From: Sciurus carolinensis
Taxonomy: Eukaryota; Chordata; Mammalia; Rodentia; Sciuridae
Assembly: GCF_902686445.1 (NCBI RefSeq)
Contig: NC_062218.1
Location: 133,099,241-133,163,240 of the forward strand
Reading direction: 5' to 3'
Length of the DNA stretch: 64,000 bases
Each line of letters opens with the position of its first letter. The stretch's first letter is position 1. Below the pieces are notes generated by a model. That model saw nothing but the letters and a program-made list of their open reading frames with translations. It was not told the DNA's origin and did not search any database. A program made the position numbers and the translations under genes. Positions 47,601 to 60,293 of this stretch are shown here, piece after piece.

Positions 47601-48319
47601 GGACCCCCATAGCACAAGAAATAAAAACAAGAATCAATAACTGGGATAGATTCAAACTAAAAAGCTTTCTCTCAGCAAAGGAAACTATCAGCAATGCGAA
47701 GAAAGAGCCTTAAGAGTGGGAGAAAATCTTTGCCAATCATACTTCAGATAGAGCGCTAATCTCCAGAATCTATAAAGAACTCAAAAAACTCTACACCAAG
47801 AATATAAATAATCCAATTGACAAATGGGCTAAAGAAATGAATAGATACTTCACAGAAGAAGATCTACAAGCAATCAACAAACATATGGAAAAATGTTCAA
47901 CATCTCTAGTAATAAGAGAAATGCAAATCAAAACCACCCTAAGATTCCATCTCACCCCAATTAGAATGGCGATTATCAAGAAAACAAGCAACAACAGGTG
48001 TTGGCGAGGATGTGGGGAGAAAGGTACACTCTTACATTGCTGGTGGGGCTGCAAATTAGTGCAGCCACTCTGGAAAGCAGTGTGGAGATTCCTTAGAAAA
48101 CTTGGAATGGAACCACCATTTGACCCAGCTATCCCACTCCTTGGCCTATACCCAAAGGACTTAAAATCAGCATATTACAGAGATACAGCCACATCAATGT
48201 TCATAGCTGCTCAATTCACAATAGCCAGATTGTGGAACCAACCTAGATGTCCTTCAATTGATGAATGGATAAAGAAACTGTGGTATATATATATACAATG
48301 GAATATTACTCAGCCATAA
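44605..48319 (+). pseudogene. L1-2 ORF2, endonuclease-reverse transcriptase, frameshifted
   Basis: The endonuclease part is open to 45555 with NVNGLN, QETH, GDFN and SDHN. Loss of one A in a run (45548-45552; six A in L1-1) causes the first frameshift. The RT continues in the next frame with [18 protein letters not shown] and FADD (46710-46721). A second 1-bp loss at about 46946 shifts the frame again. A TAA at 47711-47713 interrupts the third frame. The C-terminal CWRGCG...HCWWGC segment and the natural-looking stop (48317-48319, after WNITQP) remain. The catalytic residues are kept better than in L1-1, but there is no continuous product. Confidence 0.93.
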
Positions 48320-48703
48320 AGAATGATAAAATTATGGCATTTGCAGGCAAATGGATGAAACTGGAGAATATCATGCTAAGTGAGATAAGCCAATCTCAAA
48401 AAACCAAAGGAAGAATGATATAGCTAATAAGTGGATGATGACACATAATGGGGGTGGGAAGGGTTAGTGTTGGGGTTGGAGTTGGGTTTAGGGAGGGGGG
48501 CAGGAATAGAGGAAGGAAGGACTGTATAGATGGAGGGGAGGGGTGGGGGGAAGGGAAAAAATGGCAGAATGAATCAAACAACATTACCCTATGTAAATTT
48601 ATGATTACACAAATGGTATGCCTTTATGCCATGTACTGACAGAGAAACAACATGTATCCCATTTGTTTACAATAAAAAAAAGAAAAAAAAAAAGAAAACT
48701 ACA

Positions 48704-49252
48704 TGCCAATTCCTTGAAGAACACAGATGCAAAAATTCTCAACAAAATGCTAACAAACCAAATCCAACAGCACATTAAAAGATTATTCAACATGATCAAG
48801 TGGGATTCATCCCAGAGATATAAGAATGGTTCAAAGTACACAAACCAATAAAAATGATGCACAATACCAAATGAATAAAGGACAAAAACCATATGACAGT
48901 CTCAATAAATATGAAAAAAAATTGATAAAATTCAACATTCCTTCACAATAAAAATTCTGGAGAAATTAGGCATAGAATCAAACATACCTCAACATAAAGA
49001 AAATATGAGGTCATACATAGTAAGCCAACAGTTAACATGATGCTGAATGGGGAAAGGTCAAATGCTTTCTTTCTAGAATCAGGAACTAGACTTGAACGGC
49101 TACTTTCACCACTTTTATTCAACATAGTACTAGAAGTCCTAGTCAAAGCAATTAAAGGGGGGCTATTCACATTGGAAAAGAGTAAGTCAAGTTGTTACTT
49201 TCTTGAAAGTCCTAAAGACTTCATCAAAAAAATATTAGAACTAATAAATTAA
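48704..49252 (+). pseudogene. Old L1 ORF2 fragment, right part
   Basis: It resumes the RT homology interrupted at 41691: TGCAAAAATTCTCAACAAAA, then a GGATTCATCCCAG block, ATAAATATGAAAAAAAATTG and GGAACTAGACTTGAACGG (RQGCPLSP region), a short open piece at 49037-49252. The FADD motif is missing through deletion and the element ends abruptly. Confidence 0.75.
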
Positions 49253-52064
49253 TTCAGCCTTGCCTTCAATGACACCCCACTTTTATAATTTTCCTCCACT
49301 AGTATACCTACACCTGTCTTCTCTATGGGTTCATTCTCTTTATCTGACTGCCTGAAATTCTGGAGTTCCTCAAGATTCAGTACAAGGCTCTTTACGCCTC
49401 TTCCTATAATCTAATCTCTCTCCCTTCACTAGTTAAACCTCAACCATTGTTGAAAGGTAAAGAAGGAGAATGCTCCACAGCAAGTTCAGCCTTCAATAAA
49501 AGCTACTGTACCACTTAAGACTTAGGAACTTGCTGCTTTGTACAATGTTTCAAAGATTCTGAGTTTACCTTCTGGAAAGATCCAATAAATGCATCAGGCA
49601 GAGTCCTAGGGCATTAGTGTAAAGCTATATTCCCTTCTACTGATAAATATTTTCCTTTTGAGAAACAAAACCCAGATTGCTAATGGACTCTGAAAGAGAA
49701 TAAATGTATAATCAAGGGACACTGAGTGTCACCTAAACTGCCTGTCAGTCATGAAAGGCACTATCTTATCCACCATTCCATAAAGTTGGGTGAGAACAAA
49801 AGCAATTCTTTATCAACTTGAAAAGATAAATATGGGATTAAGCTCTAGTAGGTACAGAATCACTAATAATTTGTAAAAGAATGATGAGCTGGCTCTCACA
49901 ACACCTACTCCTGTTTCATTGCTTCCCTTTCTGCAAGACATCTACTCCAAAGGCCTATAAGAATTGCTCAAGACGGTGAAGATGAAGAATTGCTTCAGAT
50001 GGTGAAGAATAAAAAAATCTTTGCCTTAAATTATAGATGAATTGCATGAAATGTTGGCACCAGCTAAAAAGAAACTATATTAAGTTCAAGTGGACAGAAA
50101 TTTGGGCAGTGTATCTGAATGTATACTTTGTGTAAAAATATCCAAGTCCAGATGTGTGACTTTACTGTGATTCATAGGATGTGGCTGATGGTTTATTCAG
50201 TTTTGCAAAGACTCACATAGGTCTGGGAAGCGCATAGAAAGAGACCTCTCAGAATGGACACAGGAGGTGGGAATATCTTTGAGTATGTGAATAATAGCTA
50301 AAGATCATCCATTACAAAAAAGTTTCTCAATATTTACATACACAACGACAACAAAAAATCTTATGGATGGGCATGTGTACAAATTTGTAACGATGCCAGA
50401 GAAGTAGGCTAAACATAGGTTTGATGGCAAGAATTTTTTTTTCATTAGGTTAGTCTACCTACTTTCAGAACTAGTGTCCTGACTGCCAAAACCAAAGGCC
50501 AGTATGTAGCCCTTCCTATCCATCATTCTTTGGGGAAGCAAGCTAGCTTTCTGGGGCAGGTTTGTAACATTGAGCTCTTTGTAGTTATCTTTCTATTCTG
50601 TAATAGAATGAATTCTGCATACAGATTAGCCCTCCCCCTCTGCAATGCTTCGGCACCATTTTCCATGGATGTATGGGATGCTTTGTTGACCATCGTGACA
50701 TCCCACATAGTACTCTCCCAAGCAAAAGCTCGTTTCAGCATAAGAAATATGTGGCTGTGAACTCCATGTTCATAAAAGGCATTATTCTTTCCATGAATCA
50801 CAATGATGAGGAGAACATGGCATGGTAATCTATTTGGACAACCCATTGAAAAATAAGTTATCTCACTAGCTTGAAGACCTTGGGGTTTGGAGTATTGTGT
50901 AAAATGTAGTATATACTTTATATATCTGGTGTACTTTTTTTCCCTAAAGTCCAAACTAAGGAGTGAAAGTAGTATGAATCTCTCACTACCTAATAACCTG
51001 CTCAAGTTTTCCTTCTTATCTCCAAAACCTTGGGCTCTGCGGCTCTTGTGATCTCTGCTCCCAAAAGAAAAGTGTCCACCAGAGGACACAAAAATGGGGC
51101 TTCACATGGTGAATCCCTGCCATGATGTTACTGAACTGACAGTTAAGAGTATCAATTCCTTGTCTAGGGTGAGTAGACTCAATTATTAAGGGAAATAGAA
51201 TTGTTGCTACACAGGGAGACAATAAAGACATATTTGGAATTCTCTGGGGTAATTTTTAATACTGCCACGTTAGATGGTTATCATCTAGGAAAATTATAAC
51301 CATCCAACAAAGACAGCATCACTAAGTCCTCATAGCCTTGTAGAAACAGAAGTTTGGTTCCTCCCATCTGGTAGTGGTTGAAAGCAAAGATAACATGAAC
51401 TGAGTCAGGAGAATTGTGTGATTAAAATGAATACCCACAGTGACCTGGAGGCTCATTACAGAAATGAAGACTGCATCTGTTATGGATACTTTTGTATATA
51501 TATTAACCAACTATTTTTATTTTATTTATAGGTCATCGAAACCTGAGAAGTTACTCTTAGACCAAATGAAAAGAACAGAATATTAACCAGAGTTCATGGA
51601 TTTGAGAGAAGATAGACACCGTGGCTGGAAGGACATGTGCCCCCTTGTGGAAAGAAGTGGTGTTGCCTACTGTAAGGTGAAAGCCTGAATTTGTATGAGA
51701 TGTAAATACTCACACAGTGTGAGTGCTGAGTGAAATAAGAACCAATGGTGGCCAATCCTACTTAATCCTGTTTGCTTCCAGATTCATTTTTACCCTTGCC
51801 CTGATCTGCTCAATTTTGCAGTGCGGTGGGATGAGGAATTGGGGTGGAAGTCTTCAATGACCTTACAGGCTGCATTTATTTAGACTCTAACATCCATAGA
51901 AGATAAGAGGGCAGCATTCAGGGTATGTCTACCTCCCAGTCTGCTTCAGGTGGCACTTTGGGCAGTAGCAGCCTCCTTTCTGCAGCTCCAGCTCCTACAG
52001 GACTGGTCTGCGGTGCTGGCTACAGTTTCTTCCAAGTGATCCTGCTGTTGGAGGGTCTGGTAAC
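49253..52064. other. Intergenic DNA, no convincing gene
   Basis: Mostly non-repetitive-looking sequence. The longest frame is a 188-codon minus-strand ORF (50523-51089) that continues upstream only as another short frame. It has no domain I know, no signal peptide and no splice context. I treat it as chance or remnant coding. 49980-50040 has two short repeats of AAGAATTGCT-type sequence. Confidence 0.5.
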
Positions 52065-52680
52065 TGTTGTGGAGTCCAGTTCTCAATGCATAGTGAGACC
52101 ACCAGAAACTAAAGTAGGGAAAAAGTTTATTTTGGGGAAAGAGAGGTTAAAAAAGAAAAAGAAAACAGACTGACACGTCAGAACCACTATTCCAAGTGGG
52201 GCAGTAGTAGTAAGTGACTTCAGCAAGCTCGTTTTTAAAGTGAAAACCATTTAAAAAATCCTGGCAGGCTTACAATAGGGGCCTTTTTCCTTCCCCGCCC
52301 CCATCCCAAGGAATGCAAGCAGCCAGCTCCAGCTTATCTATTTCAGGCTGCACCTGGCGGGTTAGCAGGGCCAGCTGGGGGAGAGGGGGGGAAAGGGGGC
52401 GGGTAGCAAGACTACCTTGTCTGAAACCAGCAGCTTCTGGGGCCTCTGAAGGGATGGGTTGCTTCACAGAAATGGTCACAATGTCCTCAACTCATGGCCA
52501 CATTATTTTATCTTGGGTATTGTCCTTGTATTTACCACAGTCAGCACAACTCAATGATTTTATTCACACCCATTTTGGTTTGGTCAATCTTAACTAGATA
52601 TATTTGTTTTATATCAGAGGGTCTCTACCTTTTTCTTTTTATAAGGGGGTCTCTACCCTTTCATAGTAATGTAACACCAC
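52065..52680 (-). mobile_element. Possible LTR, minus strand (class II ERV-like), ends uncertain
   Basis: On the minus strand AATAAA (52126-52131) is followed by about 60 bp ending ...CCACAACA at 52065, the layout of an R/U5 end. A GC-box-like GGGGGCGGG lies at about 52393. The far end is not defined, and no retroviral genes or clear TSD were found. Confidence 0.35.
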
Positions 52681-54756
52681 TTTCGCTTTTAACCACTCAA
52701 GCCTAAGGATGTTACTGACTTCAAATCTTGAGGTTTCTTCAACATCCGCAGTTGGGATTCTCAGCCCTTTCATTACTTGTTTTACCAATTTTCTACATTA
52801 AATAGTTTATGCCATAAATGCTTAAAAATTGTTTCTGTTTTCCTAGTTAGACCCTTGCTGACACAGACTGCCCTCTGGCCTCATAAGAATGCAGACATCA
52901 TCAACTCATTCCCCTATCATGAATAGGTTGCTTTTGCAAATCTTTTTCTCTGATCAAAGCATTCATAATACTCATTTCTGTAATTCAGGATTTCTCAACC
53001 AAATAATGAATGCCTTGTTATAAGAGATTATCTTGTGCATCGTGCTATAGCTAGTGGAACCCCTGGCCTCCACTTGGCAGAAGTTGGTAGCACCTCGCTA
53101 CTAGATCGTAATAACTTATGTCCCCAGAAATTGCCAAATGCCCCCTATGGGTAGGAATGGGATGCAATTGCCCCTTGTTGCTCTAATTGAAAATCTGATT
53201 TAAAAAAAAAACACACACACAGTTATTTCTTTTTCTCCTTTTAAGCAAGGATTTATATTTGAACTAATACTTGCTTATTGTGCTTCGGTGTGGTTATTAG
53301 GGTCTAGCTAAATACAGATGGCTGCCAATGATAATGTATACAATAATTTTATTTTTTTATTCTACACCTTCAGTCACTTGCCAATACAAAAGATCCATCC
53401 TATATGAATGAAATATTGCAGACAACCCCAGAAAGCTGTTTCCAAAGCATTCCAACCCATATGAGGTCATCGTACATGAACATCTTGCCACATCCATTCA
53501 TTCAACCCATATTTACTGAGCATTGATAGAGCACTAGGCTCCTTAAGAAACACATGGACCAATTCAAAGAGGACAAAGGTAATAATAGTGTTCACATTCC
53601 ATCATAACTGGGTATAGTAGCATGACATCCACAGCCACATAGGAAAAAGTGTGCTCCTCAGGGAAAGAGAGGAGATGGTTTGCTCAAGTCCTATGTTAAT
53701 CAGTGAAGGTTTTCTCTTAAAAAGGATGTCATTACAGACTCTGGGCCATACCTCAAGCAATTAGGATGGACTTTGGCCCCGTACTGAACCAGAGAATGAC
53801 AAGGAAATTTATCAATGCCAAAGGGAATTTGGGACCATGGGATCATGTCATAAGAAAACTACCCAAATGTAGCCACGCAGGTCAAGATATCTGACTCCCT
53901 TTACTTTCATTTCCTACTCAAAACTGTGTTTTTTATTTTTAATTTCTTTCATGTAGTGAATGGGAAACTCTGGAAAATCATTGAGAACAATTACTTTTTC
54001 TCTATTTAACTCCCAGTTGTCTTTTCTTAGTTACCATTTTTGTAAACTTGAAATTTATAAACTGTCTTACACTCCCAACAAACAAATATGTTTATTCTGG
54101 TTCAAATATCTCCTCTAGAATTATGTTCTAAACTAGATGGAATTTAACATCTTCTACAGCCTTTTATCCTGAATGTTCATGGGATTCCTTTTAATTCTAA
54201 AAAGCATAAATCTTTGATAGAGTATCTAGTCTGTGTATTCATTATTTTTTATCCTTTCTTTTTTTTTACGAATACTAATCCATGATGGACAAGTATTCCA
54301 TTTTGTGCTGACTAGATTAACTGCAGTTCATATGCCTGACTGTGTTAATGAGGATAAAGTGAAAATGAAGAATTAGATAGTAGAGATGCAGCTATGGCCA
54401 TGAAGTTGCTTTAAAAACATAGTAAAATTATCATTAGTGTTACCATAGCATGTGAGTGTATATTTGATGGTATTTGAATAAGTAAGCAACTATTCATTGA
54501 GACTGGAAAGACATTAGCAGTAGAATACAGGATTACTTGACTGTGAGAAATTCTTTGGAGAAGTTCTTTTAAGGGATGATTAAATTTTCTTCTGACAAAT
54601 TCCAACCCTGAAAGGGTCTGGGAACAGCCAGAGAGTAGATGTATTAGATACTTCACTCTACCCCACGGAAAAGTAAAACAAGTTCAGTTAAAGCAAGTGC
54701 ATAACGAATCCTGTCCCCTGTGTTGGCCTCACCTGTTCTAGTAGCTCTTGATCTCC
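52681..54756. other. Intergenic, old repeat traces, no gene
   Basis: 53490-53600 (CATTCATTCAACCCATATTT, ACTGAGCATTGATAGAGCAC) resembles an L2-type tail. A short CA run lies at 53211-53220. Nothing else is recognised. This is the 3' side of the minus-strand OR. Confidence 0.45.
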
Positions 54757-55689
54757 CTATGCCTGCTCCTTCCCCATAACCTTCCTAACTGCTTTCTTCA
54801 CATCCTTGTTCCTCAGTGTGTAGATCAGGGGGTTAAGAGTAGGAGCAAGAATCATGTAGAGCACTGCAAGTGCTTTGCTCTGGTCCTGAGAGTAGTTGTC
54901 CTTTGGTTGTAGATACAAAAACATAATGGTCCCATAGAAGAGTGAGACCACCATTAGGTGGGAAGCACAAGTCCCAAAAGCCTTTTTCCTTCCCTCTGCT
55001 GAGCGCATCTTCACTACTGCCCTGGCAATACACACATAAGAGGTCAAGATGATGGAGACAGGCATGCCTAGGATGATTAGCCGGGCAATAAACATTTTGG
55101 ACTCCGTTGGGCCAGTATCCACACAGGAGAGTTTAACAATGATAAGCAGCTCACAGAAGAAATGATCCACACGCCGGTTTCCACAACGAGGCAGCACAAT
55201 GGCCATTGAGGACTGTAGAAAGGAGTTGGCAAAGCCAGAGGACCAGGAAGCTGCTGCCAGGAGGTGACACAGCTTGGGGTGCATGATGGTGGCATAGCGC
55301 AGGGGCCAGCAAACTGCAACATAGAGATCAACTGCCATCACTGCAAGGAGCACACACTCAGTGGAGCCAAGTGCCAAGGCCACCCAGTACTGGACCATGC
55401 AGCCAGCATAACTGATCTTCTTGTTGCCTCCCCACATGTTCACCAGCATCTGGGGCACAATGCTAGTGGTGAAGCAGAGGTCAAGCACAGAAAGGTTTCT
55501 GAGAAAGAAGTACATGGGTGTATGGAGTCGAGGATCCAGAATTGAGAGTGAGATGATGGCCACGTTACCCACGAGGGTTATGCTATAGAATGTCAGGACA
55601 AAGAGGGAGAGGATCAGTTCCAACTCAGGATGCTCGGAGAAGCCCACCAAGATGAAATCCCCGCCTGAGCTGTCATTGCTTGTTTCCAT
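54757..55689 (-). CDS. Olfactory receptor, OR2 family, open but with DLY in place of DRY
   Basis: A 310-aa seven-transmembrane odorant receptor on the minus strand. The ATG at 55689 is preferred over one 31 codons upstream because it gives the OR2 N-terminus [20 protein letters not shown] with glycosylation site N5 (NDS). Hallmarks are [49 protein letters not shown] and [16 protein letters not shown]. The TM3 end reads [10 protein letters not shown]: codon 122 is CTC (55324-55326) instead of an arginine codon. Two other usual residues differ (CWPL for CRPL/CKPL; CELL for CEMP/CELP). The frame is otherwise clean. It may be a receptor with altered G-protein coupling or a young pseudogene without a stop. 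A CTGCAGAGCAG acceptor-like end abuts the ATG. I could not fix the OR2 subfamily. Confidence 0.9.
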   Translation of the reverse strand: METSNDSSGGDFILVGFSEHPELELILSLFVLTFYSITLVGNVAIISLSILDPRLHTPMYFFLRNLSVLDLCFTTSIVPQMLVNMWGGNKKISYAGCMVQYWVALALGSTECVLLAVMAVDLYVAVCWPLRYATIMHPKLCHLLAAASWSSGFANSFLQSSMAIVLPRCGNRRVDHFFCELLIIVKLSCVDTGPTESKMFIARLIILGMPVSIILTSYVCIARAVVKMRSAEGRKKAFGTCASHLMVVSLFYGTIMFLYLQPKDNYSQDQSKALAVLYMILAPTLNPLIYTLRNKDVKKAVRKVMGKEQA

Positions 55690-55789
55690 CTGCTCTGCAG
55701 TGGTATCACTGAGGGAGGTTCCATGCCATCTGGAGTGGGATTTAAGAGTAATAGGTGGGTAATTAATATATGTAATGGACATTGGACGA

Positions 55790-57397
55790 GCAGAGCCCCT
55801 GGACAGAACCTAAATTATATTTTATTTTTATTTCCTCTTGTCTTTTCCAACTCCTTTCACCTGCAGTTGGGTGTGAACTCCAACAGGCTCATGACCTCCA
55901 TGGTAATAAAAGTATTGCAACCATTTTCAATTACATACAGAATCTAAATTCATTAATTTGAAAGCCCAGCCTCATGAATACTAAAAACTCAGAATCTCAT
56001 TCAGCATTCAGTCTTCACCTCTTTCTAGCTAGAACCCCTTTCAGGTGAACTTTTATGTTTCAGGGAAGGGTTACAGGCAGCCACTCCCTTTCCTGCCCTT
56101 CTCTGCCAGCCTGTCAGCAGTGTCTATAGGGTTTCCCTATTTGGGTCCTGCAAAGGGGAAGGGAAGGGATTCCCCAAGAGCTCTTATTCTCCCAAGACAA
56201 TGTTGTTCTCAGAGCCTGACAGATGTTTAAAAACTGACTGTTCTCATGGGAAATACGTGTATTCTTTAGACATTACTTTGCTAGCCAGTAGACCTACATA
56301 TGCCCAGCACAGGCAAATGACTCTCTTTCTGAGGCAGCTTACACCACCTTTTGTAAATTCTGGGGGTCAGGGTCTTATCCACAATGCTTGGTCCCTTTGT
56401 TCTGCTTGTGGCCCCACAAAATAAGATCAGAACAACCCCTCAGAATGAGCTGTCCCTTCACTGTGACCCTCCTCTGCCAGATAGGAAACCATTTTTCATC
56501 TTTTGGTTCAAGCCCATTGTAAGTAGCCAAGACTTACAAGACTCTGTCATGGTAGCAGTCGTCAGCACTTTTCTCATCCCTAGACTTTTAGTGTGACACT
56601 TGAGCCTGGTTCATCCTGCCCTCTCCCAACTATAATATGCATTTTTAAAGTCTCCAGCAACCTCCGCTGAAGTCTTCCACCTGGAGGCCTCTTTCCTGTT
56701 GGGAGGGGGATGTTTTTGTACTCATATCAACACTTACTCCAAATGAATTTTCATGATTTTCTCTTTTCCTCTCCCTTCTCTTAATCCAGTTTAACTTTTC
56801 AAATGGGTGAAGCTCTCTGAGTGAGTTGTCCAAGAACTATAAAACCATTTATTAAATTCATTTTCTTATAAGATCTATGTATGGCTGTTTTTCCACATTC
56901 ACTTTGAAGACGGTTATATAGAAAGCAGAAAGGGATGCATTTTAAGATACAGTTCTTATATATCAATCGCAGCAGGCAAGGGGGACACCCAATAACAACA
57001 TTTTTGGGGTAGCTTCTCTGCATGCCTTTGAGTACAAATGATTCATAATGAGATAGAAGATTTCAAATAAATAAGCAAAAGTTTAAAGAAATTTAGATTT
57101 CTTTTCAGTGGGATTTGAAATAAAGATGCCAGGAAGAAAATCAAAAAGTCAGTAACAAATTCACTCTATTTGAATAGAAGTTGAATAAGAAACCAGGCAG
57201 CAAGGCAAAAGGCTATTTCTATACTTTTCATTAACATTTCCTCCTTGATTCTTTCTGTATTGTCCCTCTACTGTTAAACAGCAATTCTTCATAGTACTAC
57301 TTTCAAGATAGTCATTGCCTTCAAGAAGATTTGAGATATCCATGTCTCTCCAAATTTTATTCATCCCCCATGAATCACATTGAGTTTAAGACTTTGT
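55790..57397. other. Intergenic, upstream of the minus-strand OR, no gene
   Basis: No repeat or gene that I can name. Short frames here lack family features. The first kilobase would hold the promoter and any noncoding exon of the OR, but none can be placed by eye. Confidence 0.45.
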
Positions 57398-57475
57398 TAG
57401 AGCTAGAGATGTATAAAAGTGGTAGGGTACTTGCCTAGCTTGAACGAGGCCCTGGGTTTAACCTCCAACACAGAA
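57398..57475 (+). mobile_element. ID SINE, diverged
   Basis: AGAGCTAGAGATGTATAAAA, TGGTAGGGTACTTGCCTAGC and CCTGGGTTTAACCTCCAACA keep the ID order of boxes. Confidence 0.7.
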
Positions 57476-58261
57476 GGTGGGGAAAGTCTCCTCATGGGAC
57501 TCTACCCCTTTTCCTTACAACAGTATTATCTCTTCATTAGTACATAGGTTACTAGTTGCACTTTTTCCAGGTCTTCATACTGAGCATGTTTAGATGGTAA
57601 GAGTGGGGCACTGGCATATATTCAGCCTTTCAGTGTTCTCCTCAATGATTGGTCTGTTTCATTAGAATGAATGGTTAAATAAATTTGGCATGCTATACAG
57701 CTGTTTTCCATCCTATAGAGTTGAATAATTTTGAATTAATCCATACCTAAATTTTAAAGTCATAAATAAAAGTTAGAGGAAGGGGAAAGGAAATAAGTGG
57801 AAAGGAAACTGATCAGGTGTAGTTTGCCATTGCACAGAGGCAAAAGAAGTACACATGTGATATAAGGGTAGATTCTGTTTATAAACAAAAAATTGAATTT
57901 CCAGACACTCTGGGTTGGAGCTCAGAGATATGACATGGGGAGGAAGGAGGTGGAGGAAGAACATGAGACAGTGTTTATTTTCTTCATTATTAAATATATG
58001 TCCAGCAATTGCCAAATATCATTCTTATTTGGATTAATTAATTTAGCCAAATATCTGGCAAGCAACACATGTATATTCAGTGAATATCTGTCCAAAGATC
58101 CCAAAGTATGTGATCTTTGAATCAAATCTGGAATCATCATATTTTGTTTGATTCACCATTTTTTTTAAGTTGAGAATTTTAAAAAATGAAAAGGTCTAGT
58201 ATTTCATTTGAAAAGTCAATGTTCAGCCAAGACACCAAATTAACTTCCAGTGAATTTAGAT
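57476..58261. other. Intergenic, nothing recognised
   Basis: AT-rich DNA with no gene and no clear repeat. Confidence 0.4.
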
Positions 58262-58378
58262 TTAAGAAGACAGAAATGTTAACTACCCTGATTTGATCAT
58301 TATGCACTACATACATCTATCAAAGTTTTATACCATACTCATTAAGTTCGTACAATTCAAATAATTAATTTTTTTTTT
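58262..58378 (+). mobile_element. L1MA-like 3' terminus
   Basis: TAACTACCCTGATTTGATCA, TTATGCACTACATACATCTA and CATTAAGTTCGTACAATTCA are the recalled terminal words of L1MA/L1MB elements. Confidence 0.65.
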
Positions 58379-58829
58379 AAATTGGCAGACATTCCTCTCC
58401 AGTTCCCAGTCCTCACACTACTTATCCCTTCACCCACCCACCTCACCAAGTCCACACGTCCAGCTTACCTGTCTGCTTTCTACCAGAAGTAATTTATCCC
58501 CATCCATCTGCTCACTGAACTGAGTCTTGTTATCATGAAATTCTGTGGCTTCATCAACTCCAGCCAAGCCCATGAAGACTCTGCAGATTTCTATGCTTTG
58601 GGCTGCAAACTATTTCAAGTTTCTCCTGCAAGTAAACGTAGCATATATTCTACATCTAAACAATGTGGACTGGCAAAGACAGTATGATCCCATAAATCTG
58701 TAGAAAAGAAAAACTCAGTTCTTCATTTCCTTTTGCTACTTTGAAGTTCTTAAATATTATAAGAGCCCATTGTCATAAAAGTACCTGATAGTTGCTTTGA
58801 CTTGTTTGTTATGATAATTAAACTTGAAT

Positions 58830-58935
58830 TTCACAATGACACTAGAAGGTAGCTAGATATTAACATTCTCACTTTATAACTGATTAATTAGCATGCAGTA
58901 GGTCACAAAGTATGTAAGAAGTGGTAAAAGACCAG
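58830..58935 (+). repeat. MIR fragment
   Basis: ACATTCTCACTTTATAACTG followed by AGTAGGTCACAAAGTATGTA corresponds to the CCCATTTTACAGATGAGG...GGTCACACAGCTAGTAAG part of MIR. Confidence 0.5.
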
Positions 58936-59219
58936 AGTAACTTGTCATAATCCTTTTGCACTTTTCTACTTTACAGAAATTTCATATCTCCATTGGGAGA
59001 ATGAGAGAAAAGTGGTAGTGATGAAGAAAAGGGAATTAATTGGCATAAAAAGAGTTAATTCATCAGGGAGTTGGGGAAGTTTGCTAAAATGGAATAAAAC
59101 AAATAATCCATGATAATATTAAACTTATTATAATCAATAATAGATAAGCTTTTTGAATCATTCTTATTCGGATTAACTAACTTAGAGAACCTTGATTATG
59201 CTATCACATGCAGTCCAAA

Positions 59220-59400
59220 GTACTGAACATGAAACCCAGAGATCTCTGTTTAAATCCCTTACTACATACATCAACTTGGGGAAGTCTTTAACATTTCTGG
59301 GTCTTAGTTTACTCCTCTGTAATATTAGAATAGCAATATCATAAAATTATTCTTTTGTGGATTATCTTTAAATTTATCCAAAATAAATTTAAAGTGTTAT
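59220..59400 (+). repeat. MIR element
   Basis: ACCCAGAGATCTCTGTTTAA, ACTTGGGGAAGTCTTTAACA and GGTCTTAGTTTACTCCTCTG follow the MIR consensus order (GGGTTCAAATCC, GGGCAAGTCACTTAACCTC, CTCAGTTTCCTCATCTG). Confidence 0.7.
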
Positions 59401-59584
59401 TCACTAGGTTGGCAGCAGTAGTGGTAGTAGTAAGAATAAAGGTAACTTTTCTCAAGTGCATACTACAATCTTAGTAGAGAAGAGTGCTTTGCCTGCATTG
59501 CTTCACTTTATGTTCATCTGTAATCTCTGGGTACTTCTCTACATTGCCCCACTTTATATTCCCATGTAACTTTATTAACATTAA

Positions 59585-59735
59585 AGTCTCATTTTACAGA
59601 GTAGAAAAATGAAGCTTACAGTGACTTAGAGGTAAAGTTGATGTCACATCCCTAGTGTGTGACAGAACTAGGACTTAAAATCAGAATTCACTGATTCCAA
59701 AGTTCATGGTCACTACCTGCCATACAATACTACCT
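59585..59735 (+). repeat. MIR element (second), near an L2-like tail
   Basis: CATTTTACAGAGTAGAAAAA, GATGTCACATCCCTAGTGTG and CAGAACTAGGACTTAAAATC match the MIR core. 59785-59830 (CTGGCACATAACAGGTATTC) resembles an L2/MIR3 end. Confidence 0.7.
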
Positions 59736-60293
59736 ACACTATTTTAGGTGGTTATGTGTATAATCCCTTTGTGTTTTATTTCTCTTAGTACCTGGCACAT
59801 AACAGGTATTCAGTGAGTGTCAGCTGAATAAAGGGAAGAGGTAGAACTGCCAGAGTGTAAAGCATTCAACAAAAAAATTCTCAATCCTCATTGCTCAGGA
59901 TTGTAGGAAGAGGGGGAAAAAGATCAAGTGTTCCTCCCTACAGTCATCTATATATACTTAACTGTCTTTTTAATAATTTAAAATCACACTAAGAAAGTAT
60001 TAAAGGTCCAAGTTTATGCTGATGTAGGGTCTGAGGTAGGCATCATAATCAGAAGTACATCTTGGCTTTTGAGACCCTCCCAGCTAAAATATGGCATCCA
60101 GAGAAAACCAAGGAAAATACTCACCTTTACAACATTTGTCATCCTAACATGCTAAAAGCAACATTCTTGTCATGTTCTTTATCATCCATTTAAAGTCCTA
60201 GTATGAGGTGAGAGAGATGAATTCTTGGGGAGAAGTTATGCTAGGACTCTGCAAGACACCAGGGTTTCATGGACCCATTGTAAGTAAAATCAC

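Larger units (their letters stand above)
41704..48691 (+). mobile_element. Young full-length LINE-1 (L1-2)
   Basis: A 6988-bp L1 bounded by 12-bp TSDs and inserted in an older L1 ORF2. The layout is the same as L1-1: YY1-like start (41713-41723), monomeric GC-rich 5'UTR to 43541, intact ORF1 (43542-44555), ORF2 broken by two frameshifts and one nonsense codon (44605-48319), G-rich 3'UTR (48450-48556) and A-rich tail. It is about 107 bp longer than L1-1, mostly because its 5'UTR has one more monomer. Confidence 0.97.

Noticed and set aside
55690..55782. 31-codon N-terminal extension of the minus-strand OR
   Set aside because: OR2 proteins start a few residues before the glycosylation site and DFILVGFS. 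The extension crosses an acceptor-like CAG and has no membrane or signal features.
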